A DNA stretch of 64,000 nucleotides from RGIG5579 sp045541915 (lineage in GTDB: Bacteria; Bacillota; Clostridia; Oscillospirales; SIG627), in contig JAZQJZ010000032.1 in NCBI GenBank assembly GCA_045541915.1, positions 62,001-126,000 on the forward strand, written 5' to 3'. The notes below the pieces were generated by a model. The model worked only from the letters and a program-made list of their open reading frames with translations. It did no database searches and had not been told where the DNA came from. Position 1 is the first letter of the stretch. The number at the start of each line of letters is the position of its first letter. The position numbers and the translations under genes are program-made. Of this stretch, positions 16,591-25,584 are shown piece after piece.

Positions 16591-17460
16591 TTATTCTCCT
16601 GTTACCATTGTTCCGGCACCCTCATCGGTAAGAAGCTCCATCAAAATCGAGTGCGGAACTCTGCCGTCCATAATAACTACGTTCTTCACACCTTCGCGAA
16701 TGGCCTCAACGCAGCATTCTACCTTGGGAATCATACCGCCGGAAACAATTCCGTTTTGCTTGAGTTCTTCCGCTTCCCGGATGCTAACATAATGAATCAG
16801 GGAGTTCGGATCTTCCCGGTCGCGAAGAATACCCGCAATATCGGTCATCATAATGAGCCTTTCGGCACCCAAAGCACCAGCAATATAGGCCGCAGCAGTA
16901 TCACCGTTGATGTTATAGGAATTTCCTTCTCGGTCACAGCCGATGGTGGAAATAACCGGAATATAGTTCTTTTCCAGAAGATCCATCACAGGCTCAATGT
17001 TCACCTTTGTGATCTTACCAACAAAGCCAAGACGCTCATCCTTGATAGTAGCTTCTATCAGTCTTCCGTCCATACCGGAAATTCCCATTGCTCTGCCGCC
17101 CTTGGATTCTAACAGATTCACAAGGGTTTTATTGACCTTTCCGGCCAGGACCATTTGAACGATATCAACCGTTTCCTTGTCTGTCACACGAAGTCCGTCA
17201 ACAAATTCCGCTTTCTTTCCAAGCTTGCCCATTAATTCGGAAATTTCCGGTCCACCACCGTGCACCAGGACAATTTTGACACCAATTAGCCAAAGCAGTG
17301 CAACATCTTCCATGACCTGCATTTTCAGCTGTTCATCAATCATGGCGTTGCCACCGTATTTCACCACAACGATTTTTCCGTTATAGCGCTTAATATACGG
17401 AAGGGCTTGAGTCAAAACTTCTGCTCTTTCAGCGTTGGAAAACATCGGTTCCAATTTCAT
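16591..17460 (-). CDS. argB: Acetylglutamate kinase
   Basis: A 289-residue amino acid kinase that phosphorylates N-acetylglutamate. The nucleotide-binding VVKYGGNAM start, the substrate loop LVHGGGPEIS, and the GVKNVVIMDGRVPHSILMEL end are family-typical. The N-terminal helix ahead of the kinase core (residues 1-25) is present; in other bacteria this helix forms the hexameric, arginine-inhibited version, so feedback inhibition is likely but not shown. One base separates it from the argD start region. Confidence 0.95.
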   Translation of the reverse strand: MKLEPMFSNAERAEVLTQALPYIKRYNGKIVVVKYGGNAMIDEQLKMQVMEDVALLWLIGVKIVLVHGGGPEISELMGKLGKKAEFVDGLRVTDKETVDIVQMVLAGKVNKTLVNLLESKGGRAMGISGMDGRLIEATIKDERLGFVGKITKVNIEPVMDLLEKNYIPVISTIGCDREGNSYNINGDTAAAYIAGALGAERLIMMTDIAGILRDREDPNSLIHYVSIREAEELKQNGIVSGGMIPKVECCVEAIREGVKNVVIMDGRVPHSILMELLTDEGAGTMVTGE

Positions 17461-17471
17461 TTTTTTCTCCT

Positions 17472-18686
17472 TTAGGTACGGTAATCACCGTTAATTTTCA
17501 CATATTCATATGTCAGATCGCAACCCCAAGCGGAAGCGCAAACATCACCGGAGCCAAGGCTTACAGCAATAATGATCTTCTTTTCTGACAGAATTTCCTT
17601 TGCCTTTTCTTCCGAAAATTCAACACCGGCTCCGCACTTGCAAACCTCAACACTTCCCCTATCACTTTGGAATGCTACATTGATCTGGTTTACATCAACA
17701 TCTGCACCGCTATATCCAATGGCACAAAGGACTCTTCCCCAGTTGGCATCCGCACCAAACATTGCAGCCTTCACCAAACTGGAGCAAACAACACTTTTAG
17801 CAACTGTTTTTGCCGTTGCAAGATCTTTTGCACCGGAAACAGCACATTCCAAGAGCTTTGTGGCTCCTTCGCCGTCAGCAACGATGGCGCGGCACAATTC
17901 TGTATTAACAAGATTCAATGCCTTACAAAAGATTTTGAAGGATGCGTCATCAGAGGAAATTTCAGCGTTTTGAGCAGCGCCGTTCGCAAGCACACAAACC
18001 ATATCATTGGTAGAAGTGTCACCATCAACACTGATCATATTAAAAGTGTTTTGAATGTCAGAAGAGAGTGCTTTTTGAAGCATCTGGCTGGAAATACTCG
18101 CATCGGTGGTAATGAAAACGAGCATGGTTGCCATGTTGGGATGAATCATTCCGCTTCCCTTGGCAATTCCGCCAATGTGGCAAATTTTACCATCCAATTC
18201 AAACTCCACCGCAACCTCCTTTTTGAAAAGATCGGTGGTCATAATTCCTTCCGCGGCACAGGAGCTGCCTTCATCGGAAAGCTGCTTTACCAATTCCGGA
18301 ATCCCTTGGGCAATGGGAGTGATATCAAGGGGTTGCCCGATTACACCGGTAGAAGCGACAACAACATCACTGGGGGAAATTTCCAGTTCTTTTCCCAAAA
18401 GCGTTGCCATTTTTTCAGCAACTTCAATTCCATCGGCGTTGCAAGTATTGGCATTTCCGCTATTACAAATGATCGCTTGAGCCTTTCCGTCAGAAATATG
18501 CGATTTTGTTACCGCAAGGGGCGCGCCTTTCACAAGATTTTGCGTATATACAGCCGCGGCGGTACACATCTTTTCGCTGAAAATCAAAGCAATGTCGCGT
18601 TTGATACGGTTTTTACGAATTCCGCAATGGATTCCACTGGCTACAAAGCCTTTTGCGGCACACACACCGCCAGAAATAAATCTCAT
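17472..18686 (-). CDS. argJ: Glutamate N-acetyltransferase (ArgJ)
   Basis: A 404-residue ArgJ, which moves the acetyl group from acetylornithine to glutamate and so recycles it. The proenzyme cleaves itself at the Ala186-Thr187 bond in GMIHPNMATML, and Thr187 becomes the nucleophile. No argA is found in the window, and the protein may be the bifunctional kind that also uses acetyl-CoA; the sequence does not decide this. Its presence tells that the operon runs the cyclic acetylated pathway. Confidence 0.95.
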   Translation of the reverse strand: MRFISGGVCAAKGFVASGIHCGIRKNRIKRDIALIFSEKMCTAAAVYTQNLVKGAPLAVTKSHISDGKAQAIICNSGNANTCNADGIEVAEKMATLLGKELEISPSDVVVASTGVIGQPLDITPIAQGIPELVKQLSDEGSSCAAEGIMTTDLFKKEVAVEFELDGKICHIGGIAKGSGMIHPNMATMLVFITTDASISSQMLQKALSSDIQNTFNMISVDGDTSTNDMVCVLANGAAQNAEISSDDASFKIFCKALNLVNTELCRAIVADGEGATKLLECAVSGAKDLATAKTVAKSVVCSSLVKAAMFGADANWGRVLCAIGYSGADVDVNQINVAFQSDRGSVEVCKCGAGVEFSEEKAKEILSEKKIIIAVSLGSGDVCASAWGCDLTYEYVKINGDYRT

Positions 18687-18699
18687 ATCATATCCTCCA

Positions 18700-19623
18700 T
18701 CAAACAGTCAACCCGGTGGCTTCATCCACACCAAGTAAAAGATTCATATTTTGGATGGCAGAGCCACTGGCACCCTTGCCCAAATTATCAAAACGGGCCA
18801 CCAAAAGGAAACGTTCCTCATTTCCCACAACCGAAATCTGCATATCGTCACGTCCGGAAAAAGCACCGGCAGAAAGGAATCCTTCCTCATCGGGTGCATC
18901 AGAAAAGCGAACAAGACCGGTTTGATATGCCTCGCGATAAACAGATTCAATTTCGCTCTTTGTTACCGAAACATCCTTTCGAAACAGTGAAACAGAAACC
19001 TCCATTCCGCTGTAAAAGGGGGCAACAATTGGGCAAAAGATGGGAGGGGTCTGCAAGGAACAAACCTTGATCATTTCCTTCAAATGCTTATGCTCCTGAG
19101 AAAGGCCATACAATCTGGGCGCATCTAAAAGTGCATTTCTGTCCGGGGCCTCATACTGGGCAATCATACTTTTTCCACCACCGGAATATCCGGTCAGAGA
19201 AAAGCAGGAAAGAGCAAGATCTCCAGGAATTGCACCGGCGCTAACAAGGGGCTCCACCAATGCCACAAAGCCGCTGGCGTGACAACCGGGGTTGGCAATT
19301 CTCTTGGACTTTAAGATCTCTTCTCTCTTACCTTTTAGTTCAGGAAATCCATAGGTCCAATCCGGATTGGTTCGATGGGCAGTGGAAGTATCAATGATAG
19401 CAGTTTTGGGATTTTCTACCAAAGAGACCGCTTCTATAGCAGCCGCATCCGGCAAGCAGAGAAACGCAATGTCAGCACGGTTGATGGCGTCCTTTCTCGC
19501 TGCAAGATCCTTTCTATTTTTCTCTGAGAGAACCAAAATATCAAGATCCTTCCGATGGGATAAACGTTCGTGAATACGAAGTCCGGTGGTTCCGGCGCTT
19601 CCGTCAATAAATACTTTTGTCAT
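18700..19623 (-). CDS. argC: N-acetyl-gamma-glutamyl-phosphate reductase, short type 2 form
   Basis: A 307-residue NADPH-dependent reductase. The N-terminal nucleotide-binding GSAGTTGLRIHERL and the catalytic Cys114 in NPGCHASG are visible. At 307 residues it belongs to the short type 2 ArgC group, in contrast with the roughly 345-residue type 1 found in most Firmicutes. The start overlaps the argH stop codon as ATGA, so translation is coupled to argH. Confidence 0.93.
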   Translation of the reverse strand: MTKVFIDGSAGTTGLRIHERLSHRKDLDILVLSEKNRKDLAARKDAINRADIAFLCLPDAAAIEAVSLVENPKTAIIDTSTAHRTNPDWTYGFPELKGKREEILKSKRIANPGCHASGFVALVEPLVSAGAIPGDLALSCFSLTGYSGGGKSMIAQYEAPDRNALLDAPRLYGLSQEHKHLKEMIKVCSLQTPPIFCPIVAPFYSGMEVSVSLFRKDVSVTKSEIESVYREAYQTGLVRFSDAPDEEGFLSAGAFSGRDDMQISVVGNEERFLLVARFDNLGKGASGSAIQNMNLLLGVDEATGLTV

Positions 19624-20996
19624 TTAGAGATCATTCCTCGCACATAATCAATTTGGGAAGAAACAGAGGCGAAAGAGGTTCCGCCCTCACTGATTCTTTT
19701 TTCAACACAAGTAACAAGATCAATGGCTTCAAAGACATCTTGCTCAAACAAATCAGAAAAGGATTGATACTCCGAAAGATCCATCGTCTCAAGTACCTTT
19801 TTGTTTTCAATACAGAAGGCCACAATTTGTCCGGAAATTTTGTATGCCGAACGGAAGGGCAAGCCCTTCTTCACAAGGTAATCTGCAAGGTCCGTAGCAT
19901 TGATAAAGCCGCCTTGTGCAGCCTTTCGCATATTCTCGCTGTTTGCGCTCATGCCGTAGAGCATTCCACAAAAAACATCCAAACACATTTTCACGGTGTC
20001 GCATGCATCAAAAATGCTTTCCTTGTCCTCTTGCATATCTTTGTTATACGCCAAAGGAAGCCCCTTCAGCGCAGTGAGAAGCGCCATCAGATCACCGTAA
20101 ACACGGCCAGTCTTACCGCGCACCAATTCAGCCATATCGGGATTTTTCTTCTGTGGCATAATAGAAGAACCGGTGGTATAAGTATCGGAAAGCTCAACAA
20201 ATTTAAACTCCCAACTACTCCAAAGAATGATTTCCTCGGAAAAACGAGAAAGGTGCATCATCAAAATGGAGAGAGCGCTCAAAAGCTCCAGACAAAAGTC
20301 GCGATCAGAAACAGCATCAAGGGAATTTAAGCAAATTCCATCAAACTGAAGTTTTTCGGCCTCAAAGCGACGGTCGGTGGAATAGGTAGTTCCTGCCAAA
20401 GCACAAGCTCCAATGGGAGAAAGATTCATTCTCTTTTGGCAGTCACAAATCCGCTGGGAATCCCGAAGAAACATCATTGCATAAGCCATCAGGTGGTGAC
20501 CAAAGGTGATGGGCTGCGCTCTTTGAAGGTGGGTATACCCGGGAAGGATAGTTTTTTTATACTCCTCCGCCTTATCACAAATGACCAAAAGAAGGGCATT
20601 GATTTTTTCCAAAAAAAGTTTGGTCTCATCGCGCAAATACATGCGAATATCCAGCGCTACCTGGTCGTTTCTGCTACGGGCGGTATGTAGTTTTTTTCCT
20701 ACATCTCCCAAACGCTCGGTTAAAACCTGCTCTATGAACATATGGATATCCTCGCAAGACATATCAAAAGAAAGTGCGCCGGTTTCCAGATCAGAGAGAA
20801 TTTTTTCTAAGCCATCGATCAGAGTATCTGCTTCTGTATCGGAAATAATGCCTTGCTTTGCAAGCATAGCGGCATGCGCCATACTTCCCTTGATATCCTG
20901 GCGATACATTCGATAATCAAAATGAATGGATGAATTAAAATCATCTGCCAATTGATCGGTAACACCGTCGGTGCGTCCCGCCCACATTTTTGCCAT
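19620..20996 (-). CDS. argH: Argininosuccinate lyase
   Basis: A 458-residue fumarase/aspartase superfamily enzyme that splits argininosuccinate to arginine and fumarate. The signature GSSIMPQKKNP near residue 277-287 and TARSRNDQVALD near 104-115 are clear. It is the first gene of the arginine operon, directly behind a consensus promoter and ARG box. The partner argG is not in the window and must be encoded elsewhere. Start ATG at 20996 follows AAGGAG. Confidence 0.95.
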   Translation of the reverse strand: MAKMWAGRTDGVTDQLADDFNSSIHFDYRMYRQDIKGSMAHAAMLAKQGIISDTEADTLIDGLEKILSDLETGALSFDMSCEDIHMFIEQVLTERLGDVGKKLHTARSRNDQVALDIRMYLRDETKLFLEKINALLLVICDKAEEYKKTILPGYTHLQRAQPITFGHHLMAYAMMFLRDSQRICDCQKRMNLSPIGACALAGTTYSTDRRFEAEKLQFDGICLNSLDAVSDRDFCLELLSALSILMMHLSRFSEEIILWSSWEFKFVELSDTYTTGSSIMPQKKNPDMAELVRGKTGRVYGDLMALLTALKGLPLAYNKDMQEDKESIFDACDTVKMCLDVFCGMLYGMSANSENMRKAAQGGFINATDLADYLVKKGLPFRSAYKISGQIVAFCIENKKVLETMDLSEYQSFSDLFEQDVFEAIDLVTCVEKRISEGGTSFASVSSQIDYVRGMISK

Positions 20997-21017
20997 TCCA
21001 AACTCCTTGCAAATAGA

Positions 21018-21084
21018 ATTGAATAAATATTCATTAATTTAATAATAACAGAAATATTATACGCTTCCTCCCGAACATTGTCAA
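21018..21084 (-). promoter_or_regulatory. Promoter of the arginine operon with ARG box (ArgR operator)
   Basis: Minus strand: TTGACA (21079-21084) and TATAAT (21056-21061) with exactly 17 bases between, a perfect sigma-A promoter. Downstream, 21018-21035 reads AATGAATATTTATTCAAT, which matches the ARG box consensus WNTGAATWWWWATTCANW at every defined position. It lies at about +15 to +32 relative to the expected start of transcription, where bound ArgR would block elongation or open-complex formation. Confidence 0.88.
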
Positions 21085-21131
21085 GATAATATCAGTAATT
21101 GGAGATTCAAATTCATAAACAATTTACAAAA

Positions 21132-21166
21132 AATAACTGCGTTGAAAATCAACCAACGCAGTTATT
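21132..21166 (-). terminator. Terminator of the histidine operon
   Basis: A 13-bp perfect stem (AATAACTGCGTTG and complement) followed by TTTTTTG on the minus strand, 24 bases after the hisIE stop codon. Confidence 0.88.
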
Positions 21167-21189
21167 CATCGATTTTTGAATAATATTCA

Positions 21190-21840
21190 TTATTTTGTCA
21201 TTTTTTCCTGTTTTACTTTTTTGTCAATGACGTGTCGAGATGCCAATTCACGGTGGATATCTTCAAGGGAAATTCCCATCTGAATCATCAAAACCATCAC
21301 GTGGTAAGCAAGGTCAGCAATTTCATAAACCGTCTCTTTTTTATCATCAGCCTTTGCTGCGATAATAACCTCTGTGGATTCTTCACCGACTTTTTTCAGG
21401 ATTTTATCAATTCCTTTTTCAAAGAGATAAGTGGTGTATGAACCCTCTTTCTTTTCGGTTTTTCTACCCTCGATCATATTGCTCAATTTTTCTAAAGAAA
21501 ATTCTTGCAGTGAATCACTTTCCCACAAAGGATGATGGAAACAGGTTTCATTTCCGGTGTGACAAGCAGGACCATCCGGCTCCACCACCACCACAAGTGC
21601 ATCATTGTCGCAATCCGCTGTAATGGAAACGATGTGCTGATAGTTTCCGCTGGTCTCCCCTTTCAGCCAAAGCTCCTGTCTGGATCGACTAAAAAAGCAA
21701 GTCAATCCCTTTTCCATAGAAATTTGAAGGCTTTCTTTATTCATATAAGCTAGAGTTAATACCTTCTTCGAAACAGAATCCACAACAATAGCAGGAATCA
21801 AGCCCTTTTCGTCAAATTTTAATGCATTGATATCAATCAT
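21190..21840 (-). CDS. hisI: Bifunctional phosphoribosyl-AMP cyclohydrolase / phosphoribosyl-ATP pyrophosphatase
   Basis: A 216-residue HisI-HisE fusion catalysing the second and third steps of histidine synthesis. The cyclohydrolase part (about 1-110) shows the metal-binding CDNDALVVVVEPDGPACHTG cluster; the pyrophosphatase part (about 113-205) shows KVGEESTEVIIAAK and the EIADLAYHVMVLM helix typical of the MazG-like fold. It is the last gene of the his operon. The lysine-rich tail (KKVKQEKMTK) is unremarkable. Confidence 0.95.
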   Translation of the reverse strand: MIDINALKFDEKGLIPAIVVDSVSKKVLTLAYMNKESLQISMEKGLTCFFSRSRQELWLKGETSGNYQHIVSITADCDNDALVVVVEPDGPACHTGNETCFHHPLWESDSLQEFSLEKLSNMIEGRKTEKKEGSYTTYLFEKGIDKILKKVGEESTEVIIAAKADDKKETVYEIADLAYHVMVLMIQMGISLEDIHRELASRHVIDKKVKQEKMTK

Positions 21841-21850
21841 TTTTATCTCC

Positions 21851-22609
21851 TTATAACCGAACCGGAATTGTATTTCTTAGCATTTCTTTTTTTAGATCTG
21901 AAATTTGAACTTCACCAAAATGAAAGATCGAAGCCGCAAGCCCGGCATCCACTTGAGGGAGAGTTGAAAAAAGATCAATAAAGTGCTGAATGGAGCCGGC
22001 GCCGCCGGAAGCTATCACCGGAACGGAAACCACACTGCAAACCTTCTCAAGCATTTCCAGGTCAAAGCCCTGCTTTACACCATCAGTATCTATGGAATTG
22101 ACTACCACTTCGCCTGCGCCACTATTAACGCAGCGGCGAATCCACTCAATGGCTTCCATGCCGGTATTCTCCCGTCCACCTTTTGCAAAGACACGAAAAA
22201 TCCCATCCACTCGCTTTACATCCACAGACAAAACAACACACTGATCTCCGTATTTTTTTGCAGCCGCTTCTATTAAATCCGGATTGCGAATGGCACCGGA
22301 ATTGACACTGACCTTATCTGCCCCGCATTTCAGGACTCTGTCAAAATCTTCCAAAGTATTGATTCCACCGCCAACCGTTAAAGGAATAAATACATTTGAA
22401 GCAACTTTGAGCAGAATATCGGAAAAGAGCTTTCTTCCCTCTGCAGAAGCGGTAATATCGTAAAAGACCAGTTCATCTGCACCATTTTCACTGTAAAACG
22501 AAGCCAAATCCACGGGAGAGGAAACGTCCTTGAGTCCTAAAAAATTCTTCCCCTTTACCACTCGTCCATCTTTCACATCGAGACACGGTATGATTCTTTT
22601 CGTAATCAT
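21851..22609 (-). CDS. hisF: Imidazole glycerol phosphate synthase cyclase subunit
   Basis: A 252-residue TIM barrel that, with HisH, turns PRFAR and ammonia into imidazole glycerol phosphate and AICAR. The catalytic Asp residues are in IPCLDVKDGRVVKG (D11) and NSIDTDGVKQG (D130 region). The AICAR it releases feeds the purine route encoded further along the window. It starts with an ATGA overlap on hisA. Confidence 0.96.
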   Translation of the reverse strand: MITKRIIPCLDVKDGRVVKGKNFLGLKDVSSPVDLASFYSENGADELVFYDITASAEGRKLFSDILLKVASNVFIPLTVGGGINTLEDFDRVLKCGADKVSVNSGAIRNPDLIEAAAKKYGDQCVVLSVDVKRVDGIFRVFAKGGRENTGMEAIEWIRRCVNSGAGEVVVNSIDTDGVKQGFDLEMLEKVCSVVSVPVIASGGAGSIQHFIDLFSTLPQVDAGLAASIFHFGEVQISDLKKEMLRNTIPVRL

Positions 22610-23319
22610 TTTGCCACCTTAATTGCTTCCTTTAAATCGATCGCGCCGGTATAGTACGCTTTTCCTACAATGGCTCCGTAAAGATTCATTTCTCTCAGAA
22701 AACGAATATCCTCGAGACTGGAAACACCACCGGAAGCGACCAGATCAATTAGAAATTGGCTGGAAAGATCGCGGTAAAGAGAAAGGTTGGCTCCGCGCAT
22801 GGCTCCGTCCTTTGAAATATCGGTGCAAATCAAGGTTTTCACACCAATCATTTCCATTTTTTTGCAAAAGGAAAAAGCATCCTGGTCCGAGACCTCAGTC
22901 CAGCCTTTGATCGCGACTTTGCCGTCCTTTAAATCAACACCAACAGCGATTTTATCACCGAACTCATTGATTGCATCTTTCAAGAAGTCTTCGTCTGTTA
23001 CGGCAGCTGTACCCAAAATAACACGGGAAACACCGGCATTAAAATAGATCCGAGCCGTTTCAATGTTACGGATTCCGCCGCCAATTTCCACAGAAAGATC
23101 TGTACTTTCCACAATACTACGAACCACATCTAAATTCGGAGTGGTTCCAAATTTAGCGCCCTCCAAATCCACCACATGAATCCACTTTGCTCCGGATTTT
23201 GCAAAATCACATGCAACCGTTGCAGGAGAATCGCTGTATACGGTCATATTGGCATAATCACCCTTTAATAGGCGAACAGCCTTTTTTTCATATAGATCAA
23301 TCGCTGGAAAAATTAACAT
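22606..23319 (-). CDS. hisA: ProFAR isomerase (phosphoribosylformimino-AICAR-P isomerase)
   Basis: A 237-residue TIM barrel performing the Amadori rearrangement of ProFAR. The catalytic Asp8 (FPAIDLYEKKAVRL) and the later Asp in CTDISKDGAMRG are conserved. The CTDISKDGAMRGAN loop belongs to HisA and not to the dual HisA/TrpF PriA. It overlaps both hisF and hisH. Confidence 0.95.
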   Translation of the reverse strand: MLIFPAIDLYEKKAVRLLKGDYANMTVYSDSPATVACDFAKSGAKWIHVVDLEGAKFGTTPNLDVVRSIVESTDLSVEIGGGIRNIETARIYFNAGVSRVILGTAAVTDEDFLKDAINEFGDKIAVGVDLKDGKVAIKGWTEVSDQDAFSFCKKMEMIGVKTLICTDISKDGAMRGANLSLYRDLSSQFLIDLVASGGVSSLEDIRFLREMNLYGAIVGKAYYTGAIDLKEAIKVAK

Positions 23320-23936
23320 TTTTTACATCCTAACTCGCAAAATGCGCGCAAAATCTTCAGCCCAACATCACCACTTTTTTCCGGGTGAAACTGGCAACCA
23401 AATACATTGTCTTTTTGTACTGCAGCGGTCAAATCGGCTCCGTATTCCGTAACAGCGGAAACTGAATTCTTACAATCAGCCGCGTAATATGAATGAACAA
23501 AATAAACGCAGTCGCCATCTTTCAAATAGCGAAAAATTGGACTTGCCTTTACAAAACGTAGGGCATTCCAACCAATATGTGGAATTTTCAAATCCTTTGG
23601 AATTACATCTGCAATGGGACGGATCACGCCCGGAATCAATCCCAAACCCTGATGAACGCCGTATTCCAAGCTTTGATCAAATAAAAGCTGCATACCAAGG
23701 CAAATTCCCAAAAGTGGTTTTCCATTTTTTACCTCTTCCAGAATAACCGGTATCAGTCCACTTTCCCGCAGTTTTCTTGCGGCATCCTCAAAGGCGCCAA
23801 CCCCGGGAAGAACAATTCGGTCCGCTTTGTGAATTTCATCAGGATCGGAGGTGATCAGAATCTTCTCCCCCACTGCTTGAAAAGAAGCGGAAAGGGAAAA
23901 CAGGTTTCCAACGCCGTAATCAATGATTGCTACCAT
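23313..23936 (-). CDS. hisH: Imidazole glycerol phosphate synthase glutaminase subunit
   Basis: A class I glutamine amidotransferase of 207 residues that supplies ammonia to HisF. The nucleophile Cys is in LLGICLGMQLLF (about residue 79), with the catalytic His-x-Glu in FGCQFHPEKSG near the C-terminus. ATG at 23936 overlaps the hisB stop as TGATG; a TTG directly before it is possible but less likely. Confidence 0.95.
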   Translation of the reverse strand: MVAIIDYGVGNLFSLSASFQAVGEKILITSDPDEIHKADRIVLPGVGAFEDAARKLRESGLIPVILEEVKNGKPLLGICLGMQLLFDQSLEYGVHQGLGLIPGVIRPIADVIPKDLKIPHIGWNALRFVKASPIFRYLKDGDCVYFVHSYYAADCKNSVSAVTEYGADLTAAVQKDNVFGCQFHPEKSGDVGLKILRAFCELGCKKC

Positions 23937-24523
23937 CAAAGCACTCCTTTTGTTGAAGGAATTTCTTCGGAAAAGGCCAGATCAATCGAAACCGCTTGTC
24001 GAAGAGACCTTGCAACGGACTTAAATGCGCCTTCTGCAATGTGATGAGAATTCTTTCCGGCAAGCATCTGAATGTGAAGTGACATAGGACAGTTTCGGGT
24101 AAAAGCATACCAGAATTCCTCAATCAGTTCCACATCAAAGCTTCCAATCTTTTTTGCGCGAATTGGAAGCGAAAATCCAAGAAAGCTTCTGCCGGACAGA
24201 TCCACCGCAGAAAGGATCAAAGCTTCATCCATAGGAAGAATCTTGGAACCGTACCGGACAATCCCCTTCTTATCACCCAAAGCCTTTTGAAACGCCTGTC
24301 CCAAACAAATGCCAATGTCCTCAACGGTATGGTGATCGTCAACATTTACATCGCCTTTGCACGAAATGGCCAGATCAAATCTTCCGTGAGATGCAAATAA
24401 TGTGAGCATATGATCCAAAAAACCGCAACCGGTATCAATTTTGGACTCCCCTTTTCCATCCAGATTCAATGAAAGGACAATGTCAGTTTCCGCAGTTTTT
24501 CTTTTGATTTCAAATGTTCTCAT
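23936..24523 (-). CDS. hisB: Imidazoleglycerol-phosphate dehydratase
   Basis: A 195-residue monofunctional HisB. The two metal-binding repeats are visible as GFLDHMLTLFASHG and DDHHTVEDIGICLGQA in the first half and HIQMLAGKNSHHIAEGAFKS in the second. No histidinol-phosphatase domain is fused, and none is found in the operon, so that step is encoded elsewhere. It overlaps hisC and hisH by a few bases. Confidence 0.96.
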   Translation of the reverse strand: MRTFEIKRKTAETDIVLSLNLDGKGESKIDTGCGFLDHMLTLFASHGRFDLAISCKGDVNVDDHHTVEDIGICLGQAFQKALGDKKGIVRYGSKILPMDEALILSAVDLSGRSFLGFSLPIRAKKIGSFDVELIEEFWYAFTRNCPMSLHIQMLAGKNSHHIAEGAFKSVARSLRQAVSIDLAFSEEIPSTKGVL

Positions 24524-25584
24524 TGGATTTCCTCCAGAATTTGTTTGGTTGTACTCAAAAATACATTCATTTCTGTTTTGGAACCGATCGTGATTCGACA
24601 GTAGTCGGAAGTCCTTTCACCACAAAAATGACGCACCAGAATCCCCTTTTCTTTCAATTTTTGATAAAGATTATCTCCGGAAATTTTCTTGTGCTTCGCG
24701 AACAGAAAATTGGTATGAGAATCGGTCAATTCAAATCCCAATTTAAAAAGATCCTCTGCAACCTTTTGGCGCGTTTTGATGATGGCTTGACAGTTGTTTT
24801 TCGTATAATCCGGATCCATTAAACAGCCGATTCCGGCAGCCATGGTCATAGCATTGATATTATAAGGATTTGTGGAATACTTGATCGCATTCAGATCCCG
24901 AATCAAGCTCTCACAACCAATTCCGAAGCCAAGACGAGCACCGGCCATCGAACGAGACTTGGAAAAGGTCTGTGTCACCAAAAGGTTATCGTATCGATGA
25001 ATCAAGGGAACACAGCTTTCAGCGCCAAAATCCACATACGCTTCATCAATGACCACCACATTTTCCGGATTATTCTTCAAGATCATTTCAACTTGATCTC
25101 TTGATAACACAAGACCGGTGGGAGCATTGGGATTGGCAATAAAAACGGTGCCGCCGGCAGAAAAATAATCTTGAGGTTCGATAGAAAAATCCTCATTTAA
25201 CGGAACCTTTCGAAATGGCACCGAATTGATTTCAGCAAAGACAGAATAAAAGCCGTATGTAATATCCGGAAACACGGCCGGAGTATTTTGATCGCAAAAT
25301 GCCATAAAAGCAAAATTTAAAATCTCATCCGATCCGTTGGTACAAAGGACCTCTTTTTCTGTTACTCCCCACTGCTTCGCCAAAAGCTCTGTTAAACGGT
25401 GGCATTCAGGATCAGGGTAAAGCTGGAGCGTTTTAGCTGCAACTGATGCCATTTCTATGGCTTTTGGAGAAGGAGGAAAGGGAGACTCATTGGTGTTTAA
25501 TTTAATGTACTTCTGGTCCTTCGGCTGTTCACCAGGCGTATAAGGCACAAGAGAAGTAAAGCGGTTTGAAAAATAGCGGCTCAT
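24520..25584 (-). CDS. hisC: Histidinol-phosphate aminotransferase
   Basis: A 354-residue class I/II PLP aminotransferase. The PLP Lys is in TQTFSKSRSMAGARLG (about residue 215), with NPNAPTG near 150-156 and the C-terminal Arg in DYCRITIGS. Some HisC paralogs act on aromatic amino acids, but the operon position fixes the role. It overlaps hisD by ATGA. Confidence 0.95.
   Translation of the reverse strand: MSRYFSNRFTSLVPYTPGEQPKDQKYIKLNTNESPFPPSPKAIEMASVAAKTLQLYPDPECHRLTELLAKQWGVTEKEVLCTNGSDEILNFAFMAFCDQNTPAVFPDITYGFYSVFAEINSVPFRKVPLNEDFSIEPQDYFSAGGTVFIANPNAPTGLVLSRDQVEMILKNNPENVVVIDEAYVDFGAESCVPLIHRYDNLLVTQTFSKSRSMAGARLGFGIGCESLIRDLNAIKYSTNPYNINAMTMAAGIGCLMDPDYTKNNCQAIIKTRQKVAEDLFKLGFELTDSHTNFLFAKHKKISGDNLYQKLKEKGILVRHFCGERTSDYCRITIGSKTEMNVFLSTTKQILEEIQ

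Noticed and set aside
17667..19070. Plus-strand open frame (467 codons) opposite argJ and argC
   Set aside because: It spans the junction of two conserved arginine genes and reads as noise rich in Asn, His and Cys.
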